From the NCBI GenBank assembly GCA_964020975.1, contig OZ026622.1, forward strand, positions 60,083,259 to 60,147,258: DNA of 64,000 nucleotides, given 5' to 3'. How positions within the stretch are numbered: the first letter of the stretch is position 1; the number at the start of each line of letters is the position of its first letter. The notes below the pieces were generated by a model that did not search any database, was not told the DNA's origin, and was given only the letters and a program-made list of their open reading frames with translations. Made by a program: the position numbers and the translations under genes. The DNA comes from Hermodice carunculata. Lineage: Eukaryota > Annelida > Polychaeta > Eunicida > Amphinomidae. This document shows, piece by piece, positions 31,674 to 46,060 of this stretch.

Positions 31674-32354
31674 ACACATTAGTTAATCGCTTCGAGTTCC
31701 ATCAGATTTTGTCGAAAGAATATACGTGTTTAGTATTTTTCACCTCGAAGAAGGGACAAAAATTGCATTAAAATCAAACCACCTTCAATCAACGACATCC
31801 TCCACATGCAGATGCTGTGTTGTGAAACATTTCATGTATTATAGTTCATTGACTGTCATTCATGGTTTCCGAAATAGAATATGTGATTTCACGGAACATT
31901 CATTTTTTAATGTGTTGAACATAATAAACAGTACCGCACTAAACCTTTACTCGGCAGTAAATAAACGGGATATCTGATTCCCTTCCAAAATATTTTTAAT
32001 CCTATTTGCTTCACCAACGACAAACGTTACTCGTCAGAAACTAAAGCCACTGTCCTTAAAGCTTCTCCTCTGCTCAATAATAATAAATTATATTGTCGAC
32101 ATATGTTCGGTCAACCGGAAGAATTTGCGGATGGTACTTCTCTGTCTCTTTCAGTTTCAGCACAAAACCCGAATATGAAGGACGGTATGATGAATGGCAT
32201 TTTCTTCATCACTTCTTATTCTTCAGAGTGGATGGTAATATTCAACACCCTGAAAACAAGCAATGATAATCTCTTCTACTATTCCATGTTCATTACCTGG
32301 AAAATGTTGACCACAATAAACACCATGGAGAATCTTACAATGTTACATGGATGA
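31674..32354. other. Non-coding stretch
   Basis: Unique-looking AT-rich sequence. Open frames of about 83 codons have no recognisable features. Confidence 0.35.
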
Positions 32355-32482
32355 GAGTGAGTTATTATTTTTCTCTCACATGGGATTGCTATTGGTGGGG
32401 GAAATCACGAGTGGCCGCAGCTTACGAGTAATTTTCCCCACCAACAAAGATCCTGGGTGACAGAAAAAAATAGTAACTTACT
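32355..32482. repeat. Fold-back inverted repeat
   Basis: Arms of about 57 bp (32,355-32,412; 32,424-32,482) pair imperfectly: gtgagttattatttttctct against the reverse of agaaaaaaatagtaactta, separated by a short GC-rich spacer (ggccgcagctt). It is probably a decayed fold-back MITE. Confidence 0.75.
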
Positions 32483-33169
32483 TTCCAGCCTGATAAGATT
32501 TTGTTTATTCTATGTTTAATTGGGTATTCATCGAAAAAATGCCGTAGGCCTACTTTCAACGCCGACCTGCTCTGTCGTGTTTGTTTACGTTTGTCGCAGT
32601 TAGCGTGTCACACTTGACTTATAACAATGTGTAGGTCATGTGATCTACAGTGGATTACTACTTTTGAATTTCATTCTAGAAAATGATAATTCATCCTCAA
32701 ACGTAGAATAATGTGGCTTCTATTTCGATCTGATCTCGGATGGAATGATCATAGTGATCATACGACGGTAAAAGTAATAAAACAACTCACTATAAAAACT
32801 TTACAATATCGCCTTGATAGCGAATAAGCCACATAACACAAAATGTATTGACTTTATTGAACCTTCAATGAAATAGGGTTATGTTGTCTTCGATGGCTTC
32901 ACCTAAAAGGATGCATTGAGACTGAAAACTACTCAATTGGCTAGTTCTTGCGTTATCCCTGATACCATATGCATTACATAAAAACTCAAACTGCAGGCGA
33001 ACTAAAGTCGTTGCCAACATCGCTAAAACGTAGGTCAAGAGGACCATGATGGTCCTGTTTCCATTTGATGATGATGATGATATGATGTGTGACCTAGGGA
33101 ATGATATCAAGGTCATGCATATACATATACTATCCAACTTTTACCTTCTGACCTTCCATGATCATGTGT

Positions 33170-34800
33170 ATTATAACTCCTAGCCGAAACAAATTTGTAA
33201 AAATAACTCTGTGACCATCGTGATAAGGTCAATGTAACCCATAAACCACCTTGCTCTGGCTGACAGAATGGATCACCACCAAGTTCAATATCATAGTCCT
33301 ACGTCATGTAGTTCTGAAGTTATCAAGTGAACAGCTCTGGTAAAAGTCCAATGGATCCACAAGGAACATATCCACAAGTTTCAGCTTAATCTGAGTGACG
33401 CTTCTGGAGAGGAAGTCAAAAATAGCAAAAACGCACAAAAAACATAAAAATATGATAAAATTGCAGCGCTATCTGGGGAACAAATTACAAACTAGCAGTC
33501 TCTAGAAGTGTCCCTGCGTGATACCAAAGCAATCGGGTGAGTGGTTTTGGAGAAGAAGATTTTTAAAGTTTTGCTTCAAGAAAGAACCGACCAAAAAATC
33601 ATAAAAAATCCAAATATTACTGGAGCACGACCATTTGAATAAACCTGGTAGGGATCCACCCAAGGCACATTGCCACCAAGTTTAAAGTCAATCTGTCATA
33701 CAGTTTTACAGAAGAAGTCGAAAATGTGAATTAGGAATAGAATTCCCATTGACTTACATAGTAATCACAGGAAAGGTGCATTTACCGATAAGTACCCGAA
33801 TTGAAAAAATCGTTAAAAATCAGGAATCCACAGCAGTGCCACCTAGTGAACAACTTGTTTCACCCTTCCACAAAGAACATATCCACGAGTTTCAGCTTAA
33901 TTTGTGTAACATTTCTAGAGAAGAATGCCAAAATAGCAAAACCACACTAAATAATATAAGAAATAGAATAAAACCGCAGCGCCACCTGGGGAACTAATTA
34001 AGAACTACCAGTCTCTAGGAGTGTCCCTGTGTGATATAAAAGTAATTGCGTGAGCGGTTTTGGAGAAGATTTTTTTTAAAGATTTGTTCAAAAAGGAACA
34101 CAAAAAAAAATAAACGGAACAAAAAATCCAAAAATCACTGGAGTACGACTATTTTAACAAACCTAGTACAGACCCACCCAAGGTATATTGCCACCAAGTT
34201 TAAAATCAATCTGTCATACAGTTTTACAGAAGAAGTCGAAAATGTGAATAAGGATTAGAATGCCTAGTGACTTACATAGTACTCAATGGTAAAGGTGCAT
34301 TTACCGATTAGTACCTGAACTGAAAAAGTCGTTAAAATCAGGAATCCACAGCAGTGCCACCTCGTGAACAACTAGTTTCACCCTTCCACAAAGAACATAT
34401 CCACAAGTTTCAGCTTAATCTAAGTGACAGTTTTGGAGAAGAAGTCGAAATTAGCAAAAACATATAAAAAATCACACACACACAAATAGAAAATAATGTC
34501 AGCGCCACCTGGTAAACAAATTAAGAGTAAGGAGTCCCTAGGAGTGTTCCTGTGTAATATAAAAGCAAGCGGGTAAGCGGTTTTACAGAAGAAGATTTTT
34601 TAAGATTTGCCCCAAAAAGACCCCCCTACACACACACACAAAAAGGAAAAAAATCATAAAAAGTCCATAATTCACTGGAGCGTAACCATCTGGACAAATT
34701 TGGTAGAAACCCACCCAAGGTACATTGCCACCAAGTTTGAAATGAATCTGGCTGACGCTGTTGGAGAAGAAGTCAATTGCTAACCACGTACGAGGACAGA
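33170..34800. repeat. Tandem array of a ~520-bp composite repeat
   Basis: The motif ..ttgccaccaagttt recurs starting near 33,661, 34,180 and 34,716. A second motif, aagaacatatccac, recurs near 33,361, 33,873 and 34,391. This gives a period of about 512-536 bp and roughly three copies. Each unit contains two related halves (both with gagaagaagtc-type endings). The array closes with gacagacacagggccattag. It is non-coding and looks like a satellite-bearing mobile element. Confidence 0.85.
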
Positions 34801-35309
34801 CACAGGGCCATTAGATAAGCTCAGAAACTGACAAGTCTGCTGAGATAAAAACGGGCAAACTAGTCCAGTTGTATAAAATAACGGTCTGATAAAGTTCCAA
34901 GATATCTGAGATTATCACCTCTGAAAAATCAAGTGGAAGGCACAGGATTAGAGAGTCTGTGGTTTATCATACTTTAGACAAAGAGCTGAATTATTACAGA
35001 ACACATTTAGATCACTGCAACCAGACTTTGGACCAACTGTTTCGACTTGGTAAACAGTGCAATAGAGATCTAGTCGAGGTATATCCCTAACAAGTTTAAA
35101 GAAAAACCACGCTAATGCAATTGCAACAACAACAAAAAAAATCTTTTTCAATAATCGAAAGAATTACAGCCCCACTTGCTGAAAACCTCAAGGTTTAGAG
35201 CATACAACAGTGTTCTGTAATCTCAAAGCATTTGGCCAAACTTTTTCCCAAATCACTGAAACCCGACCTCTTGAACAACATTGGGAGCATGGGTAAATAA
35301 AGGTGAAGT
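34801..35309. other. Non-coding stretch
   Basis: A 67-codon minus-strand frame (34,948-35,151) has a hydrophobic start (MKKIFFVVVAIALAWFFFKL) but no other support. It may be chance. Confidence 0.35.
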
Positions 35310-37879
<2,570 letters not shown>

Positions 37880-37880
<1 letters not shown>

Positions 37881-40800
37881 TCCCTCATACCCAGAAGTGC
37901 CCTCATGCACATTAATTTGGTTTTGAAAATAGGTTATTTTCCTGAAATTTGGAAACATAGTTTTCTTTTGCCGATATATAAGAAAGGATCGAAAGAACTT
38001 TAGACAACTACCGTGGTATTGTATTACAGATTTTTTTTTAATAATAATATTTTATTGGCCTCTCAATATACAATAAAGTCTGAGCTACCAAATTCCATCG
38101 AGATGCAAAGACTTCTTGCTGATTCCTGTTATACATAATATGCTGTTCAGCGTTGAGCTTATTTCTTAAATACCGAAGAAAGGCTCGAAATGAGACTCTT
38201 CCTTTTTTGCAAACACAACAGTGAATAAAGTATTTTGCTTGCAGTAAACAATTGTTCAGAGCATACCTTTTTGGCTCATTGAAAAATCCAAACATTATAT
38301 AAAATTATGTCAAGTTTATGACATTATGATGATTATATGAATTCCACCACTGTTGAAACAGTTCCCAAAAACCTGTTACATGATCACACTTACAGAATCG
38401 ATGAATAATTGTGTCTTTTTCCTCACAAAAAATACATTGTTCCGATTCTGTTAATTTATACTTGTATAATTGTGCATTATGCGTTACAAATCTATGTAAA
38501 CAGGCAAACTGAAAACTTTGTAGTCTTGTTTCAAAAGTGCATCTGAAAGGTAAAATATGAATTTTCCCCCAGTTATCTTCATTTGTATTAAGATATTCCA
38601 TCCAATGTTGCCAAGCTGTTGTGGTCTGCAAGTTATTATAATATATTAATGTCCAATAAAATTCTTTACATTGGATAAAATATTTTTTTCTTTTTTTCCC
38701 TTCAATAGCTAGCACTGGCACATCTGAAATAATTTATGGTGTTCAATCAATAGAAATTGTTTCCATTTTACTGGTATAGCAGATCGAATGGATAAATATT
38801 CTAAGAAGTTCGTCTGTGGACCATATTTTTCATGTAAGGTTTCCTGTGACAAAAAGTTACTCTCATCGTCAAGAAGATCACCAATTCGCTTAATACCTAA
38901 CTGATACCAATGTTTCAGAAAAACAGGTTTTTTCTGTATCAAAATAAAATCATTAAACCACAGAAATTCGTTCCTGACGTCATTACCATTAGTGGGCTCA
39001 TAATTTATTTTAAACTGGTTCCACAAATTTATAAGGTTCTTGTAAAAAAGGGTCAACTGCCAATTTGCGACTACGTGACACCTTGACAGAAACAAGTCTT
39101 TCAGGTTAATGAATGGAATGAAAGCCTGAAAAACGTGCTTCCATTTTGCATCCATATTGTACTACAGAATATTGTTAGCAAATTATTTGCATCATTGGTG
39201 AAAACTAGAATCTTTTCATATCTGGACCAAAATAAGTTCTTTTATGTGGGACAGTCTGGCTTTATTGATGGAAGGCAAACTGTTGACAATGTTTTCCGAA
39301 TCAAAAATGTTATCGACATATACTTTATAACGAAACGAAAGTTTTATTCTGCTTTTATTGATTTTCGCCATGCCTTTGACTCTGTACCTAGGGATAGACT
39401 GTAGTATAAATTATATAAAGCAGGTGTTATTTTTATTATGTAAAGCAGGTATTAATTTTATTCGTGTTTTACAAGATATTACCATATCACAAAATTTCTG
39501 TGAAGTTACATAACGACATAACCTTTTCGTTCAATAGTACAATAGGTTTGAAACAAGGTTACCCTCTTAGCTCTTTGTTGTTCAATGTCTATATAAACGA
39601 TCTTGAAAACGAACTTAATTCTAGTGAAACTGAAGGAATTTTTATGGGCTCAAAAATGTCAGGAGTTTGCCATTCGCAGATGATATCATGCTCGTGAGAA
39701 AGTGAAAAAGGTTTACAAAATTTATTGAACAGGTTATCCGGGTAGAGTGATAAACGGGACTGGAAATAAATGGAAGTAAATCCCAAGCAACTATTTTCAA
39801 CTCCCAGGGAAAATCATTTCAGGATATAAAATTTCAACTAAAAACGAAATCCTTGTAAATACCAGCTCCGTGGAATATCTTGGAATTATTTTGAAGTCGA
39901 GTGGTGTCTTTTCCCCTGCAGAATAAGAATTAGCCGACAAAGCAAGGAAGCCATGCTGTTTATTGAAAAGTGCTCTGAATGCCGATAAAGACAACATGAT
40001 ATTTCGTAAAGTCGCAAAGGATTTATTCAATATCTATTAAAACCCATTCTTACATACGGCTCTGAAATTTGTTCAGTTGTTACTTAAACACATTCTACAA
40101 AATCCAAAATATTCAAAGATCTTCAAACACAGAGTGTATTAAATCTCAACCGCATCGATAATGTACATACAGCCTTTTTCAAATTTGTCTTTGGTGTCTC
40201 GGGTAAAGGTGGGAATATGGCCTCTCTTGTGGAACTAAGGAGATATCTGTTGTCTGTTGCAATTAAAATGAAAATTATCAAATATTGGCTCAGAATTATG
40301 AAACTTCCAGGAAAACATTTAATACGTGTATCCTTGCAAGAGATAGACTTAGGCGAAAGAGGAAAGGTTGTTTAGATTATGGCAGCACAGATACTGGAAA
40401 ATGATGGTTTGGGTCATGTATGGATTATCAAAGGGAATTTTTTTGACCAAAAAATTTTCCTCCGACAGTTATCACTTCGTTTACGTGATGGACATCAGCA
40501 ACATTTTTTCTCTAGCCTGTATCAAGAGGTGTCCTCCGACACTTCCTCAAAATTAGGTACCTACAGAATTTTTTTAAAGTATAGAAATCTACTTAATTTC
40601 CGAAAACATTTGGGCTTCCGCAAGTGTTTATCAAAATTAGAACTTAGCAATCATGAATTACGCATCGAAATTGGCAGAAACAAAAACGAAATTTTGACAG
40701 ACAGATTATGTGTTTATTGCAATCAAAATTCTATTGATTTTTTTCATAAATTTCCCACATTGCAATATATTTCGAAACACGCTCAAAACCCATTTCCACT

Positions 40801-40960
40801 CCTCCAAAGTGCCATTTTCTCTCTCAACTGTGTTCCCCTGGGCCCAAAGTGGCGGTGCATGTTTGGAAATTTATTACACAGTCTCTTATATTTCGTAAAT
40901 CCGTACCACCTGTCCTTTATGAGTTTTAACAGTCTCCAGTGCATTTATGATATTTAACAT
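37880..40960 (+). mobile_element. CR1-like LINE, split by a Tx1-like LINE
   Basis: RT begins with NLVLKIGYFPEIWKHSFLLP and YKKGSKEL (37,905-38,000). After the insertion it resumes with FYVGQSGFIDGRQTVDNVFR, KFYSAFIDFRHAFDSVPRD (39,240-39,404), GLKQGYPLSSLLFNVYINDL (39,548-39,610) and a PFADD-type active site near 39,670. A C-terminal frame at 40,379-40,957 contains SNHELRIEIGRNKNE and RLCVYCNQN. The copy is frame-broken in many places and was 5'-truncated near 37,880. Confidence 0.85.
38031..39155 (-). mobile_element. Tx1/L1-like LINE 3' fragment
   Basis: This 1,125-bp insertion has a poly(A) tail at its minus-strand 3' end (poly-T at 38,031-38,039). It carries a 13-bp target duplication with one mismatch: attgtattacaga at 38,018-38,030 and attgtactacaga at 39,156-39,168. 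Frames of 148 and 138 codons encode the C-terminal region of Tx1/L1-type ORF2 (LKHWYQLGIKRIGDLLDDES, LPFRCTFETRLQSFQF, HRFVTHNAQLYKYKL, CIFCEEKDTIIH with a CCHC-like cluster, FWELFQQWWN). It interrupts the plus-strand CR1-like LINE. Confidence 0.9.
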
Positions 40961-42131
40961 GAATATAGTGTATATTCAATCGCTTACACACTTTCTCTGG
41001 TTTATTGTCACTTTCTGTTTCTATATTAAGTATTAAAACATCTGCCTGTGACCACTCTCTGCTCAGGTCTCAAGACAACAGACATGCATAAATACATTTG
41101 TCATGGGCCGATTTTTATGATTAACAGGTAGGTTGATTTAATATAACTTCTCAAAATGAACACGAAGAACTCATTTTTTCAGTCAGGATTGAATGAAGTT
41201 ACACCATGGACTAATATCTGAGAATAGGTCCATGGTCACACAGATCAAGCAAGACAGAAATGGTAATCAATTGAAACACGTGCTATGTCAATGGTTATGT
41301 AATGTTAATTAGACTGGACAGATGGGCCAAGCCTTGGTAGGAGAAATGAGGGTCAGATCCAGGGTGCGGTGCAATGCAGTGTGTGCAAAATAGGCTCTAG
41401 GCTGGGTATCTTTAAAGAAAGCTGAGGTGTTCATGGCATGACACACACACAACAACAACAACAACAAACACTAGCACGGTCTTAAAGTTAATTTTATGTA
41501 GTTACATATTCTTATATAAACATACAATAAATATATGTAAAAACCTAAAATATGCAATGTAATTGATTACATCAAACATTGAACACAAGCTTGAAGACTG
41601 TACCATGAGATTATGTTAATGTAAATATTCACCAGTACAGGCATACACAGAAATGAAACATGACTGACAATAACAAATAAATAACTGTAAAAGTCATCCC
41701 AATAATCATTTATTCATCCTCATACCCCAATTTAAGATACAATGTGTGGTGGAGGAACCAGACAGTCTGCCTTCATTCTATGTGAACCAGGAATGGTGCC
41801 GTCACACAGATGCACTTAACATAATTTAATTTTGTCTTTTCCCCATGAGAAATCTGGAAAGAGAATTACGCACCTGAACCACACTGAATCTCACTGTGTA
41901 TTGTATTTGTGTCTTTTTGCCAGAACCACTTCCTATTAGTCATTACTTTATTCTGCAGTCTGAACTCTTTGCTCTCCATAAGCTATGTGTTGACACTCTT
42001 GGCATCAAAACTAATTGTAATATAAAGAGTTGCATTTTCAGTGTGTGTTGCTTTGACTTTGAGTCATCCTTCTAGGGATCTTTGTCCCACTAAATTGCAT
42101 GCAGTACCACTTTTAATATGAGCCACCTTAA
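40961..42131. other. Non-coding stretch
   Basis: Contains an (AC)n(AAC)n simple repeat near 41,440-41,468. No gene is recognised. Confidence 0.45.
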
Positions 42132-42309
42132 GAGGGTAGTCATTATTTACCGGGGGGAGGGGGCTAATAGGGGGGTCATAAAATTGGCCCCCCACCGGGG
42201 GGGGGGGTGGTGCGAATTCTTGTCGGCTTTTGGGGAGGGGGCACAAAAACTATTATGGTATGCCATCGCAATATCCCGAGGTCCCCCCCGGTAAATAATG
42301 ACCGCCCCC
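42132..42309. mobile_element. Harbinger-like MITE with TAA duplication
   Basis: This 178-bp element is flanked by TAA (42,129-42,131 and 42,310-42,312). Inverted ends read GAGGGTAGTCATTATTTACC and, from the right, GGGGGCGGTCATTATTTACC. A 3-bp TWA duplication with G-rich ends fits PIF/Harbinger derivatives. The interior is G-rich and non-coding. Confidence 0.85.
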
Positions 42310-42312
42310 TAA

Positions 42313-43765
42313 CAATAGAAGTACATGTACATAAGGTGGTAATGAGTGGACAGTTATGAGGAAAGGTTTGTGTCTTCGGCCACAAGAGTCTTAAAACTGC
42401 CTGCTAAGCAGACCAAGTTCCCTGTTACTACACTTGGACTGCCCTTCTTTGACAGGATTTTATTTATAGAAAAAAAAAAAAAAACTACACTGTGACCCTC
42501 CCCAGACTAAGACACCACTCAGGAAGTTCATTATCACATAGACCAGTAGCAGCCTCTGGCCCCTAGTGTTACCATTATAGTAACCATGCTCAGTCAATTG
42601 ACTCCTCTCCCAGAACTAGCCAAGCATGCACTTTCTCCCCTCCACCTGACTGGAGAGGGCATTGCGGGGCAGACTATATCTCAACATGGGAGAATGCCAT
42701 TTAATGGCATCAAAGTTCCCTGTAAATACCATACTTATCTTGGCAACTTTAACATCAAACCATGAAAGTCTTTTAAAAGTACACGTTAAAATCACTTTTA
42801 CCTGAGAAAGTTCGAACTTTAACTGGTGGGGAAGTTTTGATGAATGAAAGTAAGTAGAGTTTACCTGCACTTTTTGTGTACAGGACTGATTTGCCATTAT
42901 TATGAGAGTGCTATCTGACATTTCTAGTAGAGTGAGGATATCTATGAGTGTAAACAATGAAAAATGACTCACAGAAATAGTCAATCTAATACATTATGAA
43001 ATTGGCACACAGGAATGTCTCTACTGTAAATGGTTCTGAGCTGTTTTGGAATTTATAGATGATCTGTAACAGTAACTGTTTGGTAAATATTTATATTTTA
43101 CTAACAAGCATGACAGGGCCAATAATCCTATGTTTAGTATGCTTAATACATTTCTAATTTATAAACATTATTGTGAGACATAATATGCTGAATGCTCTAC
43201 CATAAAGAGAGGGGAAAAAAACCTAACACCTTCAAGATGTGGGTGTATTCACTTATTGCATGGGGAGAGATGATTCTGACACCTTTGAGTCAATTACCTG
43301 CATAGTTTTTGACAGCTCTACACGGAGGACATTTTTACACTGGGGAAGATCTGCTCTCTATCATACAGCAGCATAGTCCACAGTGGCTACTCCCCAGTCA
43401 TTTATGCATGTGCACAATCTGAAAAGATCAACTCAGGACAAGGACCAGGTTCTACTTAACTTTTTACTGAGGAAATGGGGTTTATTTTCCCAAAATTGCC
43501 CTCATTTAGTGTAATAAGTTTTAAATTACATTTTCTCGCCGTTGTGCAAATATTGTTACAGCTGATTTGCCATTATCTTTTCACATACAAAGCTATCTGA
43601 ACATGTATTCATATTTTCCCATCACCTGAGGTTTGTTCCTGGATAGGTGCCCATATTAAAAGCATACAGGCAAAGCAGGTTTGCCCCCCCAAAGGAAATT
43701 CTCTTGTGAATGTAAGCAAGAAAGCAGTTGTGTACATCTGAACGACTAGTGTATCCATTACTTGC
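42313..43765. other. Non-coding stretch
   Basis: A poly-A run lies near 42,471-42,485. The longest open frame (minus strand, 42,616-42,984) has no recognisable feature. Confidence 0.4.
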
Positions 43766-44149
43766 CTAAGGCCAAACACTGCAACTTGTTTGTTCACCCA
43801 ACCACTGATTGGCCCAATCTCTCAGAAACAAGTAGTGCATGGTAAGCACAGGGTCAGCATAATCAAGAGCAGGATATCGACACCAGACTCCCAAAAGTGC
43901 CTTTTTGAGATGAAAATCTCTCTGACCTTTTTCAAAACCTGTGACAACACAGTCTTTCACACACATGTAATAAGATGCCACTGGTGCAGCTATCACAACA
44001 AAAGCATATGCACAATGCACCCCTTTAAAAGTTATAAGCAGTGCTCTGGCCGCCAGGGGAAAACCAGGACCACTTTTAACTGAGAGGGCAGTCTTCATAG
44101 TTGTGATGTTATCATACAGAGGGTTCATGTGATAATTATATTCCTTCAT
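43766..44149 (-). CDS. Unrecognised open frame, possible exon
   Basis: A 127-codon minus-strand frame has a plausible amphipathic start (NPLYDNITTMKTALSVKSG) and one hydrophobic, membrane-like segment (GVHCAYAFVVIAAPVASYYM, about residues 44-63). Its second half looks less protein-like, so any real exon may end near 43,950. No family is recognised and no neighbouring exons are evident. A chance frame is a serious alternative. Confidence 0.22.
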   Translation of the reverse strand: MKEYNYHMNPLYDNITTMKTALSVKSGPGFPLAARALLITFKGVHCAYAFVVIAAPVASYYMCVKDCVVTGFEKGQRDFHLKKALLGVWCRYPALDYADPVLTMHYLFLRDWANQWLGEQTSCSVWP

Positions 44150-44342
44150 CTCTCCTGGTGACCCTGGGCTGACTAGAGCAGCAGTGGCTGAGGTGTTACC
44201 AACATCCTGGGCTGATATGCAATCATATAGTCTGGCTGACTTCCTGCCTAATGATTGGCAATTTATTAGTCACCTGGTGATCACAGCACTTATCAAGTCT
44301 GTGTATGAACACAGACTTCTTGTTTTTTCCTCAAATACTTTA

Positions 44343-44615
44343 TTCTTTCTTTCTTTCTTTATTTCCGTGTGCCAGTTTTGTGGTCAGCTTTTCTTGGACA
44401 ATATTGTTCCGAAAAGTACTAAACTTGGCATGGCCATAGACCTAGTAGTGAAGTTGTGCATATTGTTTGGACCACTCATGATGTTGAAAATTATGCAAAT
44501 TACAGGCATATTTGTGGAAATTTTAAATCTTGCATATCTTCAAAACTTTTGTAGCAAGAGTTGCCATTCCACGCTTAACATGTGGGTATATTAATTGCTG
44601 AAGCAAAATCCTTTT
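44343..44615 (+). repeat. Copy of a dispersed ~130-bp repeat family (locus 1)
   Basis: A (TTTC)n run (44,343-44,363) is followed by ccagttt...attgttccgaaaagtac, aacttggcatgg, and one unit with ttgaaaattatgcaaatta and gccattcca. The same order occurs at 56,850-57,050. Confidence 0.75.
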
Positions 44616-44734
44616 GCATGCAAACAAAGTTGCGAAGTTTAATTCATGTTAAATTCATTAAATATACTGTTAATAAACGTCCAGCCGACGTATTTCTTGC
44701 CCACCTTCCCCCCTACTGTGCCCAGACCCTGGTA

Positions 44735-44944
44735 CTGTAAATTGCTTTATTTTCGTGTGTATAATTTTCACACATTTTGTATTTTTGATATTTCACTGTA
44801 GTTTTAATTTCGCTGTTTTGGACATAATTCCCATTTAAATAATGTTAAAATTCTATAATTTCATTGTGTTTTTATTTTCACAGTTTTGTGCCATTGGCGA
44901 AATTAGCAAAAATAAGAATACAGCGAAATCAAAGCAATTTACAG
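44735..44944. mobile_element. TA-flanked MITE with CTGTAAATTGCTTTATTTTCG ends
   Basis: This 210-bp element is flanked by TA. Its ends are inverted complements with few mismatches (left ctgtaaattgctttatttt, right cgaaatcaaagcaatttacag). Size and TA target fit a Tc1/mariner- or pogo-type MITE. It is non-coding. Confidence 0.85.
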
Positions 44945-46060
44945 TATTTGTTTCCAGACAGGCTGTTATGTGCCCAGAGAACATTGAACTGTGATAGCTT
45001 GGCCTCTACAGTTATCAGTACACGGGCAGTGAACCCAGTGCTGTGGCATACCTTTTAATCCCCAGTAAACGAGGAGGCTAGTCTGTAGCCTCCTTTGTGT
45101 CCCTCCCTATCACATAAGCTAGGGCTGACTGAGAGGTGCCAGATAGGTTAGTGACATAGCAGCATGCAATTAAATATGAACCAAAGTTAAGCATGCCTTT
45201 GTAAAGGGAGATTCAGATCAACCACCAGAAATGACTCAAACACAGATCCAAACTCCCTGTGATGACCACCTGTGATATGGAAGGATTTTGGTCCGGACAG
45301 TGGGTACATTGGGGCATGCAGCCGGAGCTCCCATAGGCATAGCAGTTGTATTTCTGGATCCAGCATTGACATTTACTCATCAGTTATATATCTATAACAT
45401 TGTTTCATAACCTTTTCAAATACTGCCCACCCCCAACAAATATTCATTTCATTTCATCCATGTTCAACTTGCAACGTAAATTTGTCCACACCTTTAGTAG
45501 GTTTGTGAACCTCACTAGTCAAACATGTACATGTACCTTGGTATCAATTTTTGTCAGGAGCTATGTGAAGCTGAATGTTGCCTGTGCAAACTCACAACTT
45601 AAGTTTGCTGACACATTCAGGCTGGCGACACTCAATAATTAAACAAATAGATCTCTGTAAGAGCTATTTAAAGTTGAATGTTATGTATGATAGTAGATTA
45701 GGTGAGCCCAATACAGTGTTTCCATTAACCCCCAAATGGGGGTTTATTACCCCCTCAAAACCTTAAATACCCTCTGAGAAAATTCTAAAGGGTCAAAAGT
45801 CTTTGTTTATTTACATGTGAAATTGGTGAAAATCTTGATTTCTCCCCTGAAATTCCCTTCTTGTGACCCCCCTGAAAAATTCCAAGAGAAAACACTGCTT
45901 ATAGTTGATGTTAGTAGACTGTCAGGTACATGTTTTGATGTTCCTGTAAGTAGTGAAACTCAAATACCTGTATATCAATGTATACATGTTTCACTTGTTG
46001 CAGTCACTTTATGCCTCATTTTTACAAAGCAAGGGAATCTGGTCTTGATGTAGTTATTGT
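44945..46060. other. Non-coding stretch
   Basis: No gene or element ends are recognised. A small palindrome, acccccaaatgggggt, lies near 45,728-45,743. Confidence 0.4.

Noticed and set aside
33170-34800. CRISPR-like array suspected from regular motif spacing
   Set aside because: The period is about 520 bp with no short direct repeats and unique spacers, in a eukaryotic genome; it is a tandem satellite-like repeat.
34948-35151. 67-codon frame with a signal-peptide-like start
   Set aside because: Short, without homologue, splice sites or neighbouring exons; chance is more likely.
42616-42984. 122-codon minus-strand frame near 42.8 kb
   Set aside because: No motif, splice context or protein-like composition; probably chance.
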